From: Acidimicrobiaceae bacterium
GTDB lineage: Bacteria > Actinomycetota > Acidimicrobiia > Acidimicrobiales > RAAP-2
Reading direction: 5' to 3'
Assembly: GCA_027449885.1 (NCBI GenBank)
Contig: DAIDKS010000025.1
Coordinates: 1-63,912 of the forward strand
DNA length: 63,912 nucleotides
Positions 28,861 through 37,612 of this stretch are shown here, one piece after another. Each line of letters starts with the position of its first letter. Within the stretch, counting starts at the first letter, position 1. The notes below the pieces were generated by a model that did not search any database, was not told where the DNA came from, and saw only the letters and a list, made by a program, of their open reading frames with translations. Position numbers and translations under genes: made by a program.

Positions 28861-30366
28861 GTGGCCCTCAAGACCCCCCTGGAGTACGTCGACAGCCTCC
28901 GTCGACTGAAGATCCGCGCCTACGTCGGCGGCGAGATGGTGGACAACGTCGTGGACCACCCGCTCGTCGCCCCGCACATCAACACGGTCGCGAAGACCTA
29001 CGAACTGGCCCACGACCCCGAGCACCGCGACGTGATGACGGCGATCAGTCACCTGTCCGGAGAGCGGATCCACCGCTACACCCACATCTTCCAGAATCCC
29101 GACGACCTGGTGAAGAAGATCCAGATGTTGCGCCTACTCGGCCAGACGACCGGGACCTGCTTCCAGCGCTGCGTCGGCCTCGACGCACTCAACGCCGCCT
29201 ACGCCGTCTCCTACGAGATCGACCAGGCCAAGGGCACCGACTACCACCAGCGCTTCACAAAGTACCTCGAGTACGTGCAGCGCGAGGACCTGATGCTGGC
29301 CGGCGCGATGACGGACCCGAAGGGCCACCGAGCGAAGAAGCCGTCCCAGCAGGCCGACCCCGACCAGTTCGTCCACGTGGTGGAGCAGCGGCCCGACGGC
29401 GTCGTCATCCGAGGGGCCAAGGTGCACAACACCGGCGGCATCAACTCCCACGAGGTCCTCGTCCTGCCCGGAACGGGACTCGCGCCCGGCGAGGAGGAGT
29501 TCGCGATCGCGTGCGCCGTCCCCGCGGACGCGGAAGGAGTCCTCTTCGTGTTCGGACGCCAGTCCAACGACTCGCGCAAGCTCGAGGGATCGTGGGACAT
29601 CGGGAACACCCGTTTCGGGGTCGTCGGCGGCGAGGCGATGGTCGTCTTCGACGACGTCTTCGTACCGAACGAGCGCGTCTTCATGAACGGCGAGGTCGAG
29701 CACTGCGGGACTCTGGTGAACTACTTCGCCACATGGCACCGAGCGAACTACGGCGGCTGCAAGGGTGGGAATGCCGACGTGCTCATCGGCGCGACGGCCA
29801 AGATGACCCGGATCCTCGGGACCGATCGCAACGCCATCGTGAAGGACAAGCTCATCGAGATGATCCACCGGAACGAGACCACTTACGCGTCGGCCATCGG
29901 GTCGAGTGCGCTGGGGTACCAGTTGCCGTGCGGCTCGTACATGGTCGACCCCATCCTGGCGAACACCGTCAAGCAGAACATCACGAGGAACGTCTACGAG
30001 ATCGGGCGGATCAGCCACGACCTCGCCGGAGGGTTCCTCGCCACGATGCCGGACGCCGCCTCATTCGAGCACCCCGAGGTCGCCCAGTGGGTCCGCAAGT
30101 ACTACGGGGCCAATCCCGAGTACGACGTCACCGAGCGCATCCGTGTGGGCCGCTACATCGAGAACATGACCAGCGTCACCACCATGGTCGAGGCCATGCA
30201 CGGAGCGGGGTCACCCCAAGCCCAGCGGATCGTCATGCTCGGCCTGGCCGACCTCGAGGGGAAGGTCAAGCTGGCCGACGAGGTGATCTACGGCACCGAC
30301 GACGTGCCCGGCCTGGCCCTGCCCCCGGTCAACGAGCCACCGTCGAGCGACGGATCCGATCTCTAG
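28861..30366 (+). CDS. abfD: 4-hydroxybutyryl-CoA dehydratase / vinylacetyl-CoA isomerase family
   Basis: The protein has 501 residues and belongs to the HpaB/AbfD flavoprotein superfamily. The four ligands of the AbfD [4Fe-4S] cluster are conserved: C100 and C104 in TGTCFQRCVG, and H293 and C300 in WHRANYGGC. Their spacing equals that of the clostridial enzyme (99, 103, 292, 299). HpaB monooxygenases lack these cysteines, so dehydration of 4-hydroxybutyryl-CoA to crotonyl-CoA, or a close analogue, is expected. The start is GTG with AAGGGAG seven bases before. It leads a two-gene operon with the thiolase. Activity requires FAD and is oxygen-sensitive in known members. Confidence 0.88.
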   Translation: MALKTPLEYVDSLRRLKIRAYVGGEMVDNVVDHPLVAPHINTVAKTYELAHDPEHRDVMTAISHLSGERIHRYTHIFQNPDDLVKKIQMLRLLGQTTGTCFQRCVGLDALNAAYAVSYEIDQAKGTDYHQRFTKYLEYVQREDLMLAGAMTDPKGHRAKKPSQQADPDQFVHVVEQRPDGVVIRGAKVHNTGGINSHEVLVLPGTGLAPGEEEFAIACAVPADAEGVLFVFGRQSNDSRKLEGSWDIGNTRFGVVGGEAMVVFDDVFVPNERVFMNGEVEHCGTLVNYFATWHRANYGGCKGGNADVLIGATAKMTRILGTDRNAIVKDKLIEMIHRNETTYASAIGSSALGYQLPCGSYMVDPILANTVKQNITRNVYEIGRISHDLAGGFLATMPDAASFEHPEVAQWVRKYYGANPEYDVTERIRVGRYIENMTSVTTMVEAMHGAGSPQAQRIVMLGLADLEGKVKLADEVIYGTDDVPGLALPPVNEPPSSDGSDL

Positions 30367-30439
30367 TCACCCCGTACCCGTTCCCCCCGCCCCGGTGGGG
30401 AGCACGGGTCCCGCGTCCGCAACACAGTTAAGGAGTGTC

Positions 30440-31618
30440 ATGCCCACGAGCGTCATCATCGCCGGATCCCGAACGCCCATCGGGAAGTTCTCCGGCGCCC
30501 TGTCAGCCCTGAGCGCGCAGGACCTCGGTGGCGTCGCCATCGCGGGGGCGTTGGCGACGGCCGGGGTCGCGCCGGACATGGTCGACGCCGTCCTCATGGG
30601 ACAGGTGATCCAGGCCGGTGGCGGTCAGGTCACGGCTCGCCAGGCCGCCGCTAAGGCGGGCATCCCCATGACCGCGCACGCCTCCACCGTCAACAAGGCC
30701 TGCCTCTCGAGTCTGCAGGCGCTCCGTATGGCCGACCTCATGATCCAGGCGGGGGACGCCGAGATCGTGGTGGCGGGAGGCATGGAATCGATGACCAACG
30801 CGCCCTACCTCGTGGCGAACGGACGCTCGGGCTTCCGTATCGGCGACCAGACACTCCACGACTCGCTCTTCCACGACGGCCTGACGTGCGCCTTCGACCA
30901 CTGCGCCATGGGCCACGCGACCGACTCCTACAACGGGGGCCGCATCAGCCGCGCCCGTCAGGACGAGTTCTCGGCGCGGAGCCACCAGCTCGCCGCCGCG
31001 GCCATCGCCTCGGGCGTGTTCGCCGAGGAGATCACTCCCGTGTCGGTCCCCACCCGCAAGGGGGGGCCCGTCCTCGTCGATACCGACGAGGGAGTACGGT
31101 CCGAGACCACGACGGACTCACTCGGGCAGCTGCGCGCCGCGTTCATCGAGGACGGCACCATCACCGCCGGCAACGCGTCGCAGATCTCGGATGGTGCGTC
31201 CGCGATCGTGATCATGTCCGCCGACCGCGCGCGCGAACTGGGCCTATCGGGAATCGGCGAGATCGTCAGCTACGGGCAGGTCGCCGGGCCCGATACGTCG
31301 CTGCTCCTGCAGCCGGCCCGAGCCATCGCCCTCGCGGCCGCCAGGGCCGACCTTGACGTCACGTCACTCGACCTCTACGAGATCAACGAAGCCTTCGCCG
31401 CGGTGGCGCTCACGTCTCGCGACGACCTCGGCATCGACGAGGAGCGGCTCAACGTCCACGGCGGGGCCATCGCGCTGGGCCACCCGGTCGGGATGTCGGG
31501 GGCCCGTCTGGCGTTGACGGCCCTCCTGGAGCTGCAGCGCCGCGGCGGCGGCGTCGCAGCCGTCGGGCTCTGTGGTGGTGGTGGACAGGGCGACGCCGCC
31601 ATCCTTCGTGCGCTGTGA
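30440..31618 (+). CDS. Acetyl-CoA C-acetyltransferase (thiolase)
   Basis: With ATG at 30440 (AAGGAG five bases before) the protein has 392 residues, the usual thiolase length. The acylated Cys is in VNKACLSSL near residue 89; NEAFA, the catalytic His in GHPVGMSGAR, and the second Cys in GLCGGGGQGD complete the active site. The enzyme cleaves acetoacetyl-CoA (or a longer 3-ketoacyl-CoA) with CoA. It lies 73 bases downstream of abfD, fitting a route through crotonyl-CoA to acetyl-CoA, although the hydratase and 3-hydroxyacyl-CoA dehydrogenase for the intermediate steps are not obvious nearby. Confidence 0.93.
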   Translation: MPTSVIIAGSRTPIGKFSGALSALSAQDLGGVAIAGALATAGVAPDMVDAVLMGQVIQAGGGQVTARQAAAKAGIPMTAHASTVNKACLSSLQALRMADLMIQAGDAEIVVAGGMESMTNAPYLVANGRSGFRIGDQTLHDSLFHDGLTCAFDHCAMGHATDSYNGGRISRARQDEFSARSHQLAAAAIASGVFAEEITPVSVPTRKGGPVLVDTDEGVRSETTTDSLGQLRAAFIEDGTITAGNASQISDGASAIVIMSADRARELGLSGIGEIVSYGQVAGPDTSLLLQPARAIALAAARADLDVTSLDLYEINEAFAAVALTSRDDLGIDEERLNVHGGAIALGHPVGMSGARLALTALLELQRRGGGVAAVGLCGGGGQGDAAILRAL

Positions 31619-31619
31619 T

Positions 31620-31655
31620 CGACGTCGCCGGGGCGTCCGCGTCCCGGCGACGTCG
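31620..31655. terminator. Bidirectional terminator between thiolase and E2 genes
   Basis: A 13-bp perfect stem (31620-31632 with 31643-31655) and a 10-base loop fill the whole 37-base gap between two convergent stop codons, so it can end transcripts from both sides. Confidence 0.8.
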
Positions 31656-33098
31656 TCAGCTGTAGTCGCGTAGGTCCCACGACTCGAGGAGTCGACCGAC
31701 CTGGACCACGTAGCGAGTCGCGTAGGCCCCGTCGATGGCTCGGTGGTCGAACGTCACCGCGAGGCGAAGGATCGGACGAATGGCCACGGCCTCGCCTCCC
31801 TCGGCCGAGGTCACGACCCACGGTCGTCGCACGATCACCGGGATGCCCAAGATGGCCACCTGCGGCTGATTGATGATCGCCGGTCCCGCGACACCGCCCA
31901 CGGAGCCCGGGTTCGACACGGTGAACGTCCCGGCGCGCAGGTCGTCGGGAGAGAGCCGTCGGGCCCGGGCTCGCTCGGCGAGGCGAGCGATCGAGTCCGC
32001 GATCCCCTCGACGGTCATCGTGTCGGCGCGGCGGATCACCGGGACGATCAGCCCCTCCGGCGTGTCCACCGCGATGCCCACGTTGACCTCGTTCCAGTGG
32101 ATGATCCGCTCGTGCTGGAACGTCGCGTTCATGTCGGGATAGTCCGCGAGGGCCGCAATCGCGGCCTTGGTGATGAAGGACAGGTAGGAGATCCGCCCCT
32201 GACCCGCCCCCGCGCGAGCCGCGTTCATCATCTCGCGCACCTTCGCCACCTGGAACATATCGACGTCGACCTCCGTCGTCATGTGCGCCGCCGTCTGACG
32301 TGAGCGGATCATGTGCTCGGAGATGGCGCGACGGTGGGGACTGGTCTTCGCGATGGCGAACGGGACGTCCTCGTACCCGAGGGGGAGCCCCGCCTCGCCG
32401 ACCACGATCGTCGGTGTGACCGGAGTGGCCGTGACGGCGGTCGCGGGTGCGACCGAGGTAGCGCTCACGGGCGTGGTCCGGCCGGCCGCCAGGACGTCCT
32501 GCACGCAGATGCGTCCCCGACGCCCAGTTCCCCGGACCTCGCCCAGGTCGATGTTGCGCTCCTTGGCGCGCCGCTGAGCGAGGGGGGACGCCAGCGGCCG
32601 TCCGTCGCTGGGGTGGTGATCGAGGACCGCGTCGGCCGCCGCCGTCGGGTCGATGCGGGCGCCCGCCAGCATCTCGGCGACCGAGCGGTGGCTCGTACTC
32701 GGCTGATCCGTCGCGGGCGCTACGACGGGGGCCAGCACGACGTCGCTCGGGCGACTCGCGGGCGGGTCGGGGGAGTGCGGGGGCGTCACCGGGGTCGCGG
32801 CGACGGACGTCGCGGGCGCGACGGCGGGGCCGGACCCCCCGGCGCCCTCCGACGAGGACAGTCGGGCGACCGCGCCGCCAATGGCGACCTCCTCACCCTC
32901 GGACACGATGATCTCGGTGATGACGCCGTCGGCCGGTGCGAGGATCTCGGTATCGGTCTTGTCGGTCGAGACCTCGCACACGATCTGATCGCTCACCACG
33001 CGGTCTCCGACCGCGACGTGCCACCTCGCGATGACGCCTTCGGTCACGGAGACGCCCATCTGCGGCATCACGACGTCAATGAACTCCGATGTGGTCAC
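31656..33098 (-). CDS. Dihydrolipoamide acyltransferase (E2) of a 2-oxoacid dehydrogenase complex
   Basis: With GTG at 33098 (GGAGG nine bases before) the protein has 480 residues. The N-terminal lipoyl domain carries the lipoylated Lys in VSTDKTDTEIL near residue 45. A Pro/Ala/Thr-rich linker follows, then a peripheral subunit-binding domain (SPLAQRRAKERNIDLGEVRGTGRRGR written here in part), another linker, and the catalytic domain ending with the HRxxDG motif (FDHRAIDGAYA). It transfers the acyl group to CoA. The E1 genes lie about 14 kb away (45774-47776) and no E3 gene is in the window. Substrate could be branched oxoacids, pyruvate or acetoin. Confidence 0.92.
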   Translation of the reverse strand: MTTSEFIDVVMPQMGVSVTEGVIARWHVAVGDRVVSDQIVCEVSTDKTDTEILAPADGVITEIIVSEGEEVAIGGAVARLSSSEGAGGSGPAVAPATSVAATPVTPPHSPDPPASRPSDVVLAPVVAPATDQPSTSHRSVAEMLAGARIDPTAAADAVLDHHPSDGRPLASPLAQRRAKERNIDLGEVRGTGRRGRICVQDVLAAGRTTPVSATSVAPATAVTATPVTPTIVVGEAGLPLGYEDVPFAIAKTSPHRRAISEHMIRSRQTAAHMTTEVDVDMFQVAKVREMMNAARAGAGQGRISYLSFITKAAIAALADYPDMNATFQHERIIHWNEVNVGIAVDTPEGLIVPVIRRADTMTVEGIADSIARLAERARARRLSPDDLRAGTFTVSNPGSVGGVAGPAIINQPQVAILGIPVIVRRPWVVTSAEGGEAVAIRPILRLAVTFDHRAIDGAYATRYVVQVGRLLESWDLRDYS

Positions 33099-33267
33099 GG
33101 CCGCACCCCTCCATACTCCCGAATGAGAGGACCCCTCACCAACGACGTCCACGACGCGACTCGACTCCGCGGTTCACGCATGCTTCCTCACCCCTTCGCC
33201 TCGATGTCGCACGACGACCTCCTCGCGGCCACCGCCCGGACCCCATCGGTGACGTGACCTGCGTCCC

Positions 33268-34035
33268 TCATCCAACTCCTCCCGACGGCTGGTTCGACGT
33301 GCCCCCGTCCACCACGACGGTCTGCCCCGTGATCCACGCGCCGGCGTTGGAGAGGAGCAGGAGCGCGATCGGAGCGATGTCCTCGACCTCGCCGATACGC
33401 CCGAGAGGGATGTGCGACGCCACCTGATCCTCGTTGTCCTCCCAGATGGCACGCGCCAGTTCCGTGCGAATGATCCCGGGAGCGATGCCGTTCACGCGCA
33501 CCGTCGGTGCCAACTCCCACGAGAGCTGGCGGGTCAGGTGGATGACGGCCGCCTTGGTGACGTTGTACCACCCGATTCCGGGCTCCACACTGAGCCCCCC
33601 GATCGACGCGACGTTCAGGATCGCCCCGCCGTGATCGCGCATCCACCGCGACCACGCCGCCCGGGACCACACGAGAACGCTCGACTGGTTCACCTCGACC
33701 GTCTTCGCCATGCGCCGATCATCGATCTCGATCAGCGGGCCCATGTACGGATTCGTCCCCGCGTTGTTCACCAGCGCGTCGACGGAGCCGAACCGCTTGA
33801 TGGTCGCCTCCACCGCGGCGCTCGCGTCGTCGGGCCTGCCCACGTGCGCCACGGTCCAGGCGACCTCCCCACCGGCGCCACCGAAGGCCGCGGCCGCTTC
33901 GCGGAGGTTCTCCGCGCTGCGCGACACCAGCATCACGTTGCCGCCCGCTTCCTGGAACTGCTTCGCGATCGCCAGGCCGATCCCCCGACTTCCGCCCGTC
34001 ACGAGTGCGGTCTGGCCCGCGACGCTCCACATCAT
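33268..34035 (-). CDS. SDR-family oxidoreductase
   Basis: Of three candidate Met codons I choose the third residue of the frame, with GGGAGG six bases upstream, giving 255 residues. The cofactor motif is TGGSRGIG near residue 14, followed by NNAG near 92, the catalytic Ser in NVASIGG and YNVTK (Tyr-x-x-x-Lys). VDGG sits near the C terminus. This is a classical NAD(P)-dependent short-chain dehydrogenase, acting on an unknown hydroxy or keto acyl group. It is one of two SDRs in the catabolic cluster. Confidence 0.88.
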   Translation of the reverse strand: MMWSVAGQTALVTGGSRGIGLAIAKQFQEAGGNVMLVSRSAENLREAAAAFGGAGGEVAWTVAHVGRPDDASAAVEATIKRFGSVDALVNNAGTNPYMGPLIEIDDRRMAKTVEVNQSSVLVWSRAAWSRWMRDHGGAILNVASIGGLSVEPGIGWYNVTKAAVIHLTRQLSWELAPTVRVNGIAPGIIRTELARAIWEDNEDQVASHIPLGRIGEVEDIAPIALLLLSNAGAWITGQTVVVDGGTSNQPSGGVG

Positions 34036-34167
34036 CGCCATCCTCCCGTCGGAGTGAGCTGGTCGGCGTCCCGTAACGTCCGAGATCGGCGCGCGGTTCC
34101 CGAATGCGCCCTCGCCCCGCGATCGACCAACGACCGACTCCGCTGCACTACTCGCGCGACGCGCCGT

Positions 34168-35175
34168 TCACCGATCGGCATCGGACGCCTCGGGAATCAC
34201 GACGGCCTTCACGGCCGTCTCGTCGAGCGTCGCGACGCCGAGCGCGGCGGCAGTCTGCTCAAGTGAGAAGCGATGGGTGACGAAGCGACCCAACCGAACC
34301 CGGCCCGACACGATGAGATCGACCGCCCGCCGAAACTCCTCGTCCGTGTAGGCGAAGGAGCCGGTGAGCTGAACACCTCCAACGGGCCAGGGGACGCGGC
34401 CGTCCCCGAGGCCGAGCAGGGCCACCGTCCCTCCAGGACGGACCCTCTCCGCGGCGTTGCTGATCACCTGGGGGATACCCGAGGTGTCGACCGCGCCACC
34501 AACTGCCTCGTTCGGATCGAGATCACCCGGAGCGAGGGCTCGGGCGCCGAGCGCCGCCGCCGCGTCGCGACGGTGCTCTCGCGGCTCGAGCACCACGACG
34601 TCGTCGATCCCCATCGCCAGGGCAGCGGCCGTCACGCACAGGCCGACGGAGCCGGCCCCCACGACGAGCAACGACTCCACCGGTCGACGAGTGACCAGCC
34701 CGATGGCGTGCACGGCGACCGCGAGCGGCTCGGCCCACACGAGCTCCATCGGCGGAACGTGGACCTCGACCGGGACGACGTCGCGACCGACCTCGACGTC
34801 GCTCAGCAGGATCTCCTCGGCGAACCCTCCGGGCAGGCCGTACCCCAGGGACCTCCCCTCCGTCGATCCACACAAGTTGGACGCGCCCGCCCGGCAGTAT
34901 CCGCAGACCCCGCAGGTCCCCATCGGGCGTACCGCGACCTGGACACCCGGTTCCAGGCCGCGTACGTCCCGTCCCACCGCGACGACTCGCGCCGAGATCT
35001 CGTGACCCATCACCTGACCGGTCGTCACGTAGTGCCCGTGCTCGTAGCTGGCGAGGTCCGACCCGCAGACCCCGCAAGCCTCGACGGCGAGCAGGACGTC
35101 ACGAGTCCCGACCGAGCCAGCCGGCACGTCAGCGACGTCGATCCGCTTCGCCCCCTGGAAGATCGCCGCCCTCAT
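34168..35175 (-). CDS. Zinc-dependent alcohol dehydrogenase (MDR family)
   Basis: The protein has 335 residues. Catalytic zinc ligands are in CGVCGSDL and GHE; the structural zinc lobe is CGVCGYCRAGASNLC. The Rossmann cofactor site is VVGAGSVGLCV. Similar proteins act as butanediol, sorbitol or other secondary alcohol dehydrogenases. Only two bases separate its start from the stop of the upstream SDR gene, so it ends a four-gene operon (two ligases, SDR, ADH). The substrate is unknown. Confidence 0.9.
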   Translation of the reverse strand: MRAAIFQGAKRIDVADVPAGSVGTRDVLLAVEACGVCGSDLASYEHGHYVTTGQVMGHEISARVVAVGRDVRGLEPGVQVAVRPMGTCGVCGYCRAGASNLCGSTEGRSLGYGLPGGFAEEILLSDVEVGRDVVPVEVHVPPMELVWAEPLAVAVHAIGLVTRRPVESLLVVGAGSVGLCVTAAALAMGIDDVVVLEPREHRRDAAAALGARALAPGDLDPNEAVGGAVDTSGIPQVISNAAERVRPGGTVALLGLGDGRVPWPVGGVQLTGSFAYTDEEFRRAVDLIVSGRVRLGRFVTHRFSLEQTAAALGVATLDETAVKAVVIPEASDADR

Positions 35176-35177
35176 GA

Positions 35178-36038
35178 TCAGTGGACTTCCTGTCCGCCCG
35201 TGACGTTCAGGGCTTCGCCCGTCACGAAGGACGCGTGGGGTGAGACCAGGTACGCCACGGCACTCGCCACGTCATCGGGGGTGCCGAATCTGCGTAGCGG
35301 GATCTGCTTCGCGAGCCGTTGACGATAGTCGTCGGGAGAACGTCCCGCGAGGGAGGAGAAGGCCTCCACGACGCCCCCCTTCACGGTGAGCAGCGGTGTA
35401 TCGATGGTTCCCGGGCAGACGGCGTTCACCGTGATGCCCTCGGGCCCTAACTCCGCCGCAAGGCTCTGGGTCAGGCCGATCACGGCGAACTTCGCCGCGC
35501 TGTAGGCGGCGAGCAGGGGCATCCCGGTCTTTCCCGCCTGCGAGGAGATCGTCACGATCCGCCCACCCGACCCCTGACTCACCAGGACCCGCGCGGCCTC
35601 GCGCGCGAAGAGGAAAGCGCCCGTCGCCATCACGTCGAGATTGACGTTCCAGTCCCGCAACGTCAACTCGGTCACGGGAGTCAAGCCGATTCCCAGACCC
35701 GCGCAGTTGACGGCGACGTCCAGGCGTCCGAACGCCTCACGCGTCCTCGCGAACAGTGCGATCACGTCGTCCTCCTGGGTGACGTCGCACGGGTGGCTCT
35801 GAAGCCGCGTGGCGTCATCGACGGCGCGCACCAACTCCGACAGGTCCCCGGGTGGGGCCACTTCATAGTCGGGGTGCGAGGTGAGCGCGCGACCGACGTC
35901 CGACGCCATCACGCGATAGCCGTCGGCGAGCAGCCTCGTCACGACCGCGTGCCCGATGCCACCCGCCCGACCGGCGCCGGCGACCAACGCGACGGGGACG
36001 TCGCGGGCGCTCGACGAGTCCACGGTGACCTCCGTCAC
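35178..36038 (-). CDS. SDR-family oxidoreductase
   Basis: This protein has 286 residues with a slightly variant glycine motif (VAGAGRAGGIGHAV), NCAG, the Ser of TISSQAGKTG and YSAAK as catalytic residues, and VTGG near the end. The GTG start overlaps the stop of the upstream ligase gene (GTGA). NAD(P)-dependent oxidation or reduction of a pathway intermediate is likely. It may work in series with the adjacent zinc dehydrogenase, for example on a diol. Confidence 0.88.
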   Translation of the reverse strand: MTEVTVDSSSARDVPVALVAGAGRAGGIGHAVVTRLLADGYRVMASDVGRALTSHPDYEVAPPGDLSELVRAVDDATRLQSHPCDVTQEDDVIALFARTREAFGRLDVAVNCAGLGIGLTPVTELTLRDWNVNLDVMATGAFLFAREAARVLVSQGSGGRIVTISSQAGKTGMPLLAAYSAAKFAVIGLTQSLAAELGPEGITVNAVCPGTIDTPLLTVKGGVVEAFSSLAGRSPDDYRQRLAKQIPLRRFGTPDDVASAVAYLVSPHASFVTGEALNVTGGQEVH

Positions 36039-37612
36039 GGGCGTGCACTCCTCGACGAGGAGAACATCTCCTTGAGACGCGCCTTCACGACCTTCCCGCC
36101 CGCGTTGCGCGGAAGTTCGTCGACGACCTCGACGAAGCTCGGCACCTTGAACGGCGCGAGGCGCGAACGGCAGAAGGCCTGGATGTCGCCCGCTTCGGCC
36201 TCCGCGCCGGGCTTCACCACCACCGCCGCCAGAACCCGCTCGCCGTAGACGTCATCCGGGACGCCGATGACCGCAGCCTCGAGGATGGCGGGGTGCTGAT
36301 GCAGGGCCTCCTCCACCTCGATCGAGAAGATGGACTCTCCCCCGCGCTTGATGACGTCCTTCACGCGATCCGCCAAGACCACGAAGCCGTCGATCACGCG
36401 GGCCACGTCCCCGGTTCGCACCCACCCGTCGCTGCCCGTCAACGGGCTCACGTCACCGTTGACCCAGTAGCCGATGGCCACTTGCGGACCCCGAACGGTC
36501 ACCTCGCCGACCTGTCCGCTCTCGACCTCGTCGGGTGAGGACAGGTCGAGGAGTCGCATCTGGGTGATGGGCAGCGGCGCACCGACCGACTCCGAGTGAC
36601 GCACAGCGTCCTCCCCGCCGAGATAGGTCACCATGGAGCAGGTCTCGGTCATTCCGTACCCGTTCCCGAACGTGGCGGACCCGAGGGCCGTGGTCATCCG
36701 GTCGAGCAGTGCCGTGGGCATCGGGGCCCCGCCGTACAGCGCGAGCCGCAGGCCGGGCAGGCCCTCAGCCCCCGCGCTCTCGAGGATCCGCCACCACATG
36801 GTCGGTGCACCCACCGTGCTCGTCACCCCATGGGTCCGGGCCAGATCGACGGCTCGCTCCGCGCTGAAGCCATCGAGCAGGACGCCGGTCATGCCGAGAT
36901 GAACGATGGGGATGGTCTGGGAGCAGAGTCCCGTGACGTTGAACTGGGGCACCATGATCAGTTCGGTGTCGTCGGAACGGCGACCGATCACCGAGGTACA
37001 GGTCACGGAGTTCTGCACGGCGTTGCCGTGCGAGATCACCACGCCCTTCGCACGGCCCGTCGTCCCCGAGGTGAACAGGATGGCGGCCGGAGTGGACTCA
37101 CCGAGCGGCGGAGTCGAGTACCCCGCTCCGTCCGACGACGAGAAGAAGAACTCGTCATCCTCCTGGAGTACGACCGTGCTCTCCGATCCCACGGCGGCGG
37201 CCCGACCCAACTCTTCCTTGCCGCGCCCGACGAGCAGGAGGCGGGGCGACGCCGCCTCGAGCTGCCGCGCGAGGTCATCGGACGTCAGTCGGTGATTCAG
37301 CGGCACCGCGATGGCGCCGGCTTTCCAGATCGCCCAGTAGGCAGCGGTCAACGGAATGCCGTTTCCCGCCACCACGGCGACGCGGTCGCCAGCCCGCACG
37401 CCGTGACCGGCGAGCCCTCGGGCCGTCGCCTCGACGATCTCCGCGAACTCGGACCACGTGACGTCGCCACCGCCATCGACGAAGGCGCGAGAATCGGCGT
37501 GTCGCCTCACCGTGTCGTCGAGCATGTCGACCAAGTTCAACGGAACCTCGACGTCGTAGCGGAGAAGCCCGTCCGGGCTCTCGCGCGTCCCGACGACGGG
37601 GTGAGATCTCAC
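36035..37612 (-). CDS. AMP-forming acyl-CoA ligase
   Basis: I place the start at GTG 37612, which overlaps the stop of the previous ligase gene (GTGA), giving 525 residues; the frame upstream is a shadow of that gene. The P-loop-like motif FTSGTTGRAKGVVISHG, the YGMTE motif, WVRTGD, and the C-terminal catalytic Lys in NAGGKVVKARL identify the ANL adenylating family. The enzyme forms an acyl-adenylate and then a CoA ester from an unidentified carboxylic acid. Confidence 0.9.
   Translation of the reverse strand: MRSHPVVGTRESPDGLLRYDVEVPLNLVDMLDDTVRRHADSRAFVDGGGDVTWSEFAEIVEATARGLAGHGVRAGDRVAVVAGNGIPLTAAYWAIWKAGAIAVPLNHRLTSDDLARQLEAASPRLLLVGRGKEELGRAAAVGSESTVVLQEDDEFFFSSSDGAGYSTPPLGESTPAAILFTSGTTGRAKGVVISHGNAVQNSVTCTSVIGRRSDDTELIMVPQFNVTGLCSQTIPIVHLGMTGVLLDGFSAERAVDLARTHGVTSTVGAPTMWWRILESAGAEGLPGLRLALYGGAPMPTALLDRMTTALGSATFGNGYGMTETCSMVTYLGGEDAVRHSESVGAPLPITQMRLLDLSSPDEVESGQVGEVTVRGPQVAIGYWVNGDVSPLTGSDGWVRTGDVARVIDGFVVLADRVKDVIKRGGESIFSIEVEEALHQHPAILEAAVIGVPDDVYGERVLAAVVVKPGAEAEAGDIQAFCRSRLAPFKVPSFVEVVDELPRNAGGKVVKARLKEMFSSSRSARP

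Noticed and set aside
28861..30366. 4-hydroxyphenylacetate 3-monooxygenase (HpaB)
   Set aside because: All four AbfD [4Fe-4S] ligands are conserved at the right spacing; HpaB oxygenases lack them.
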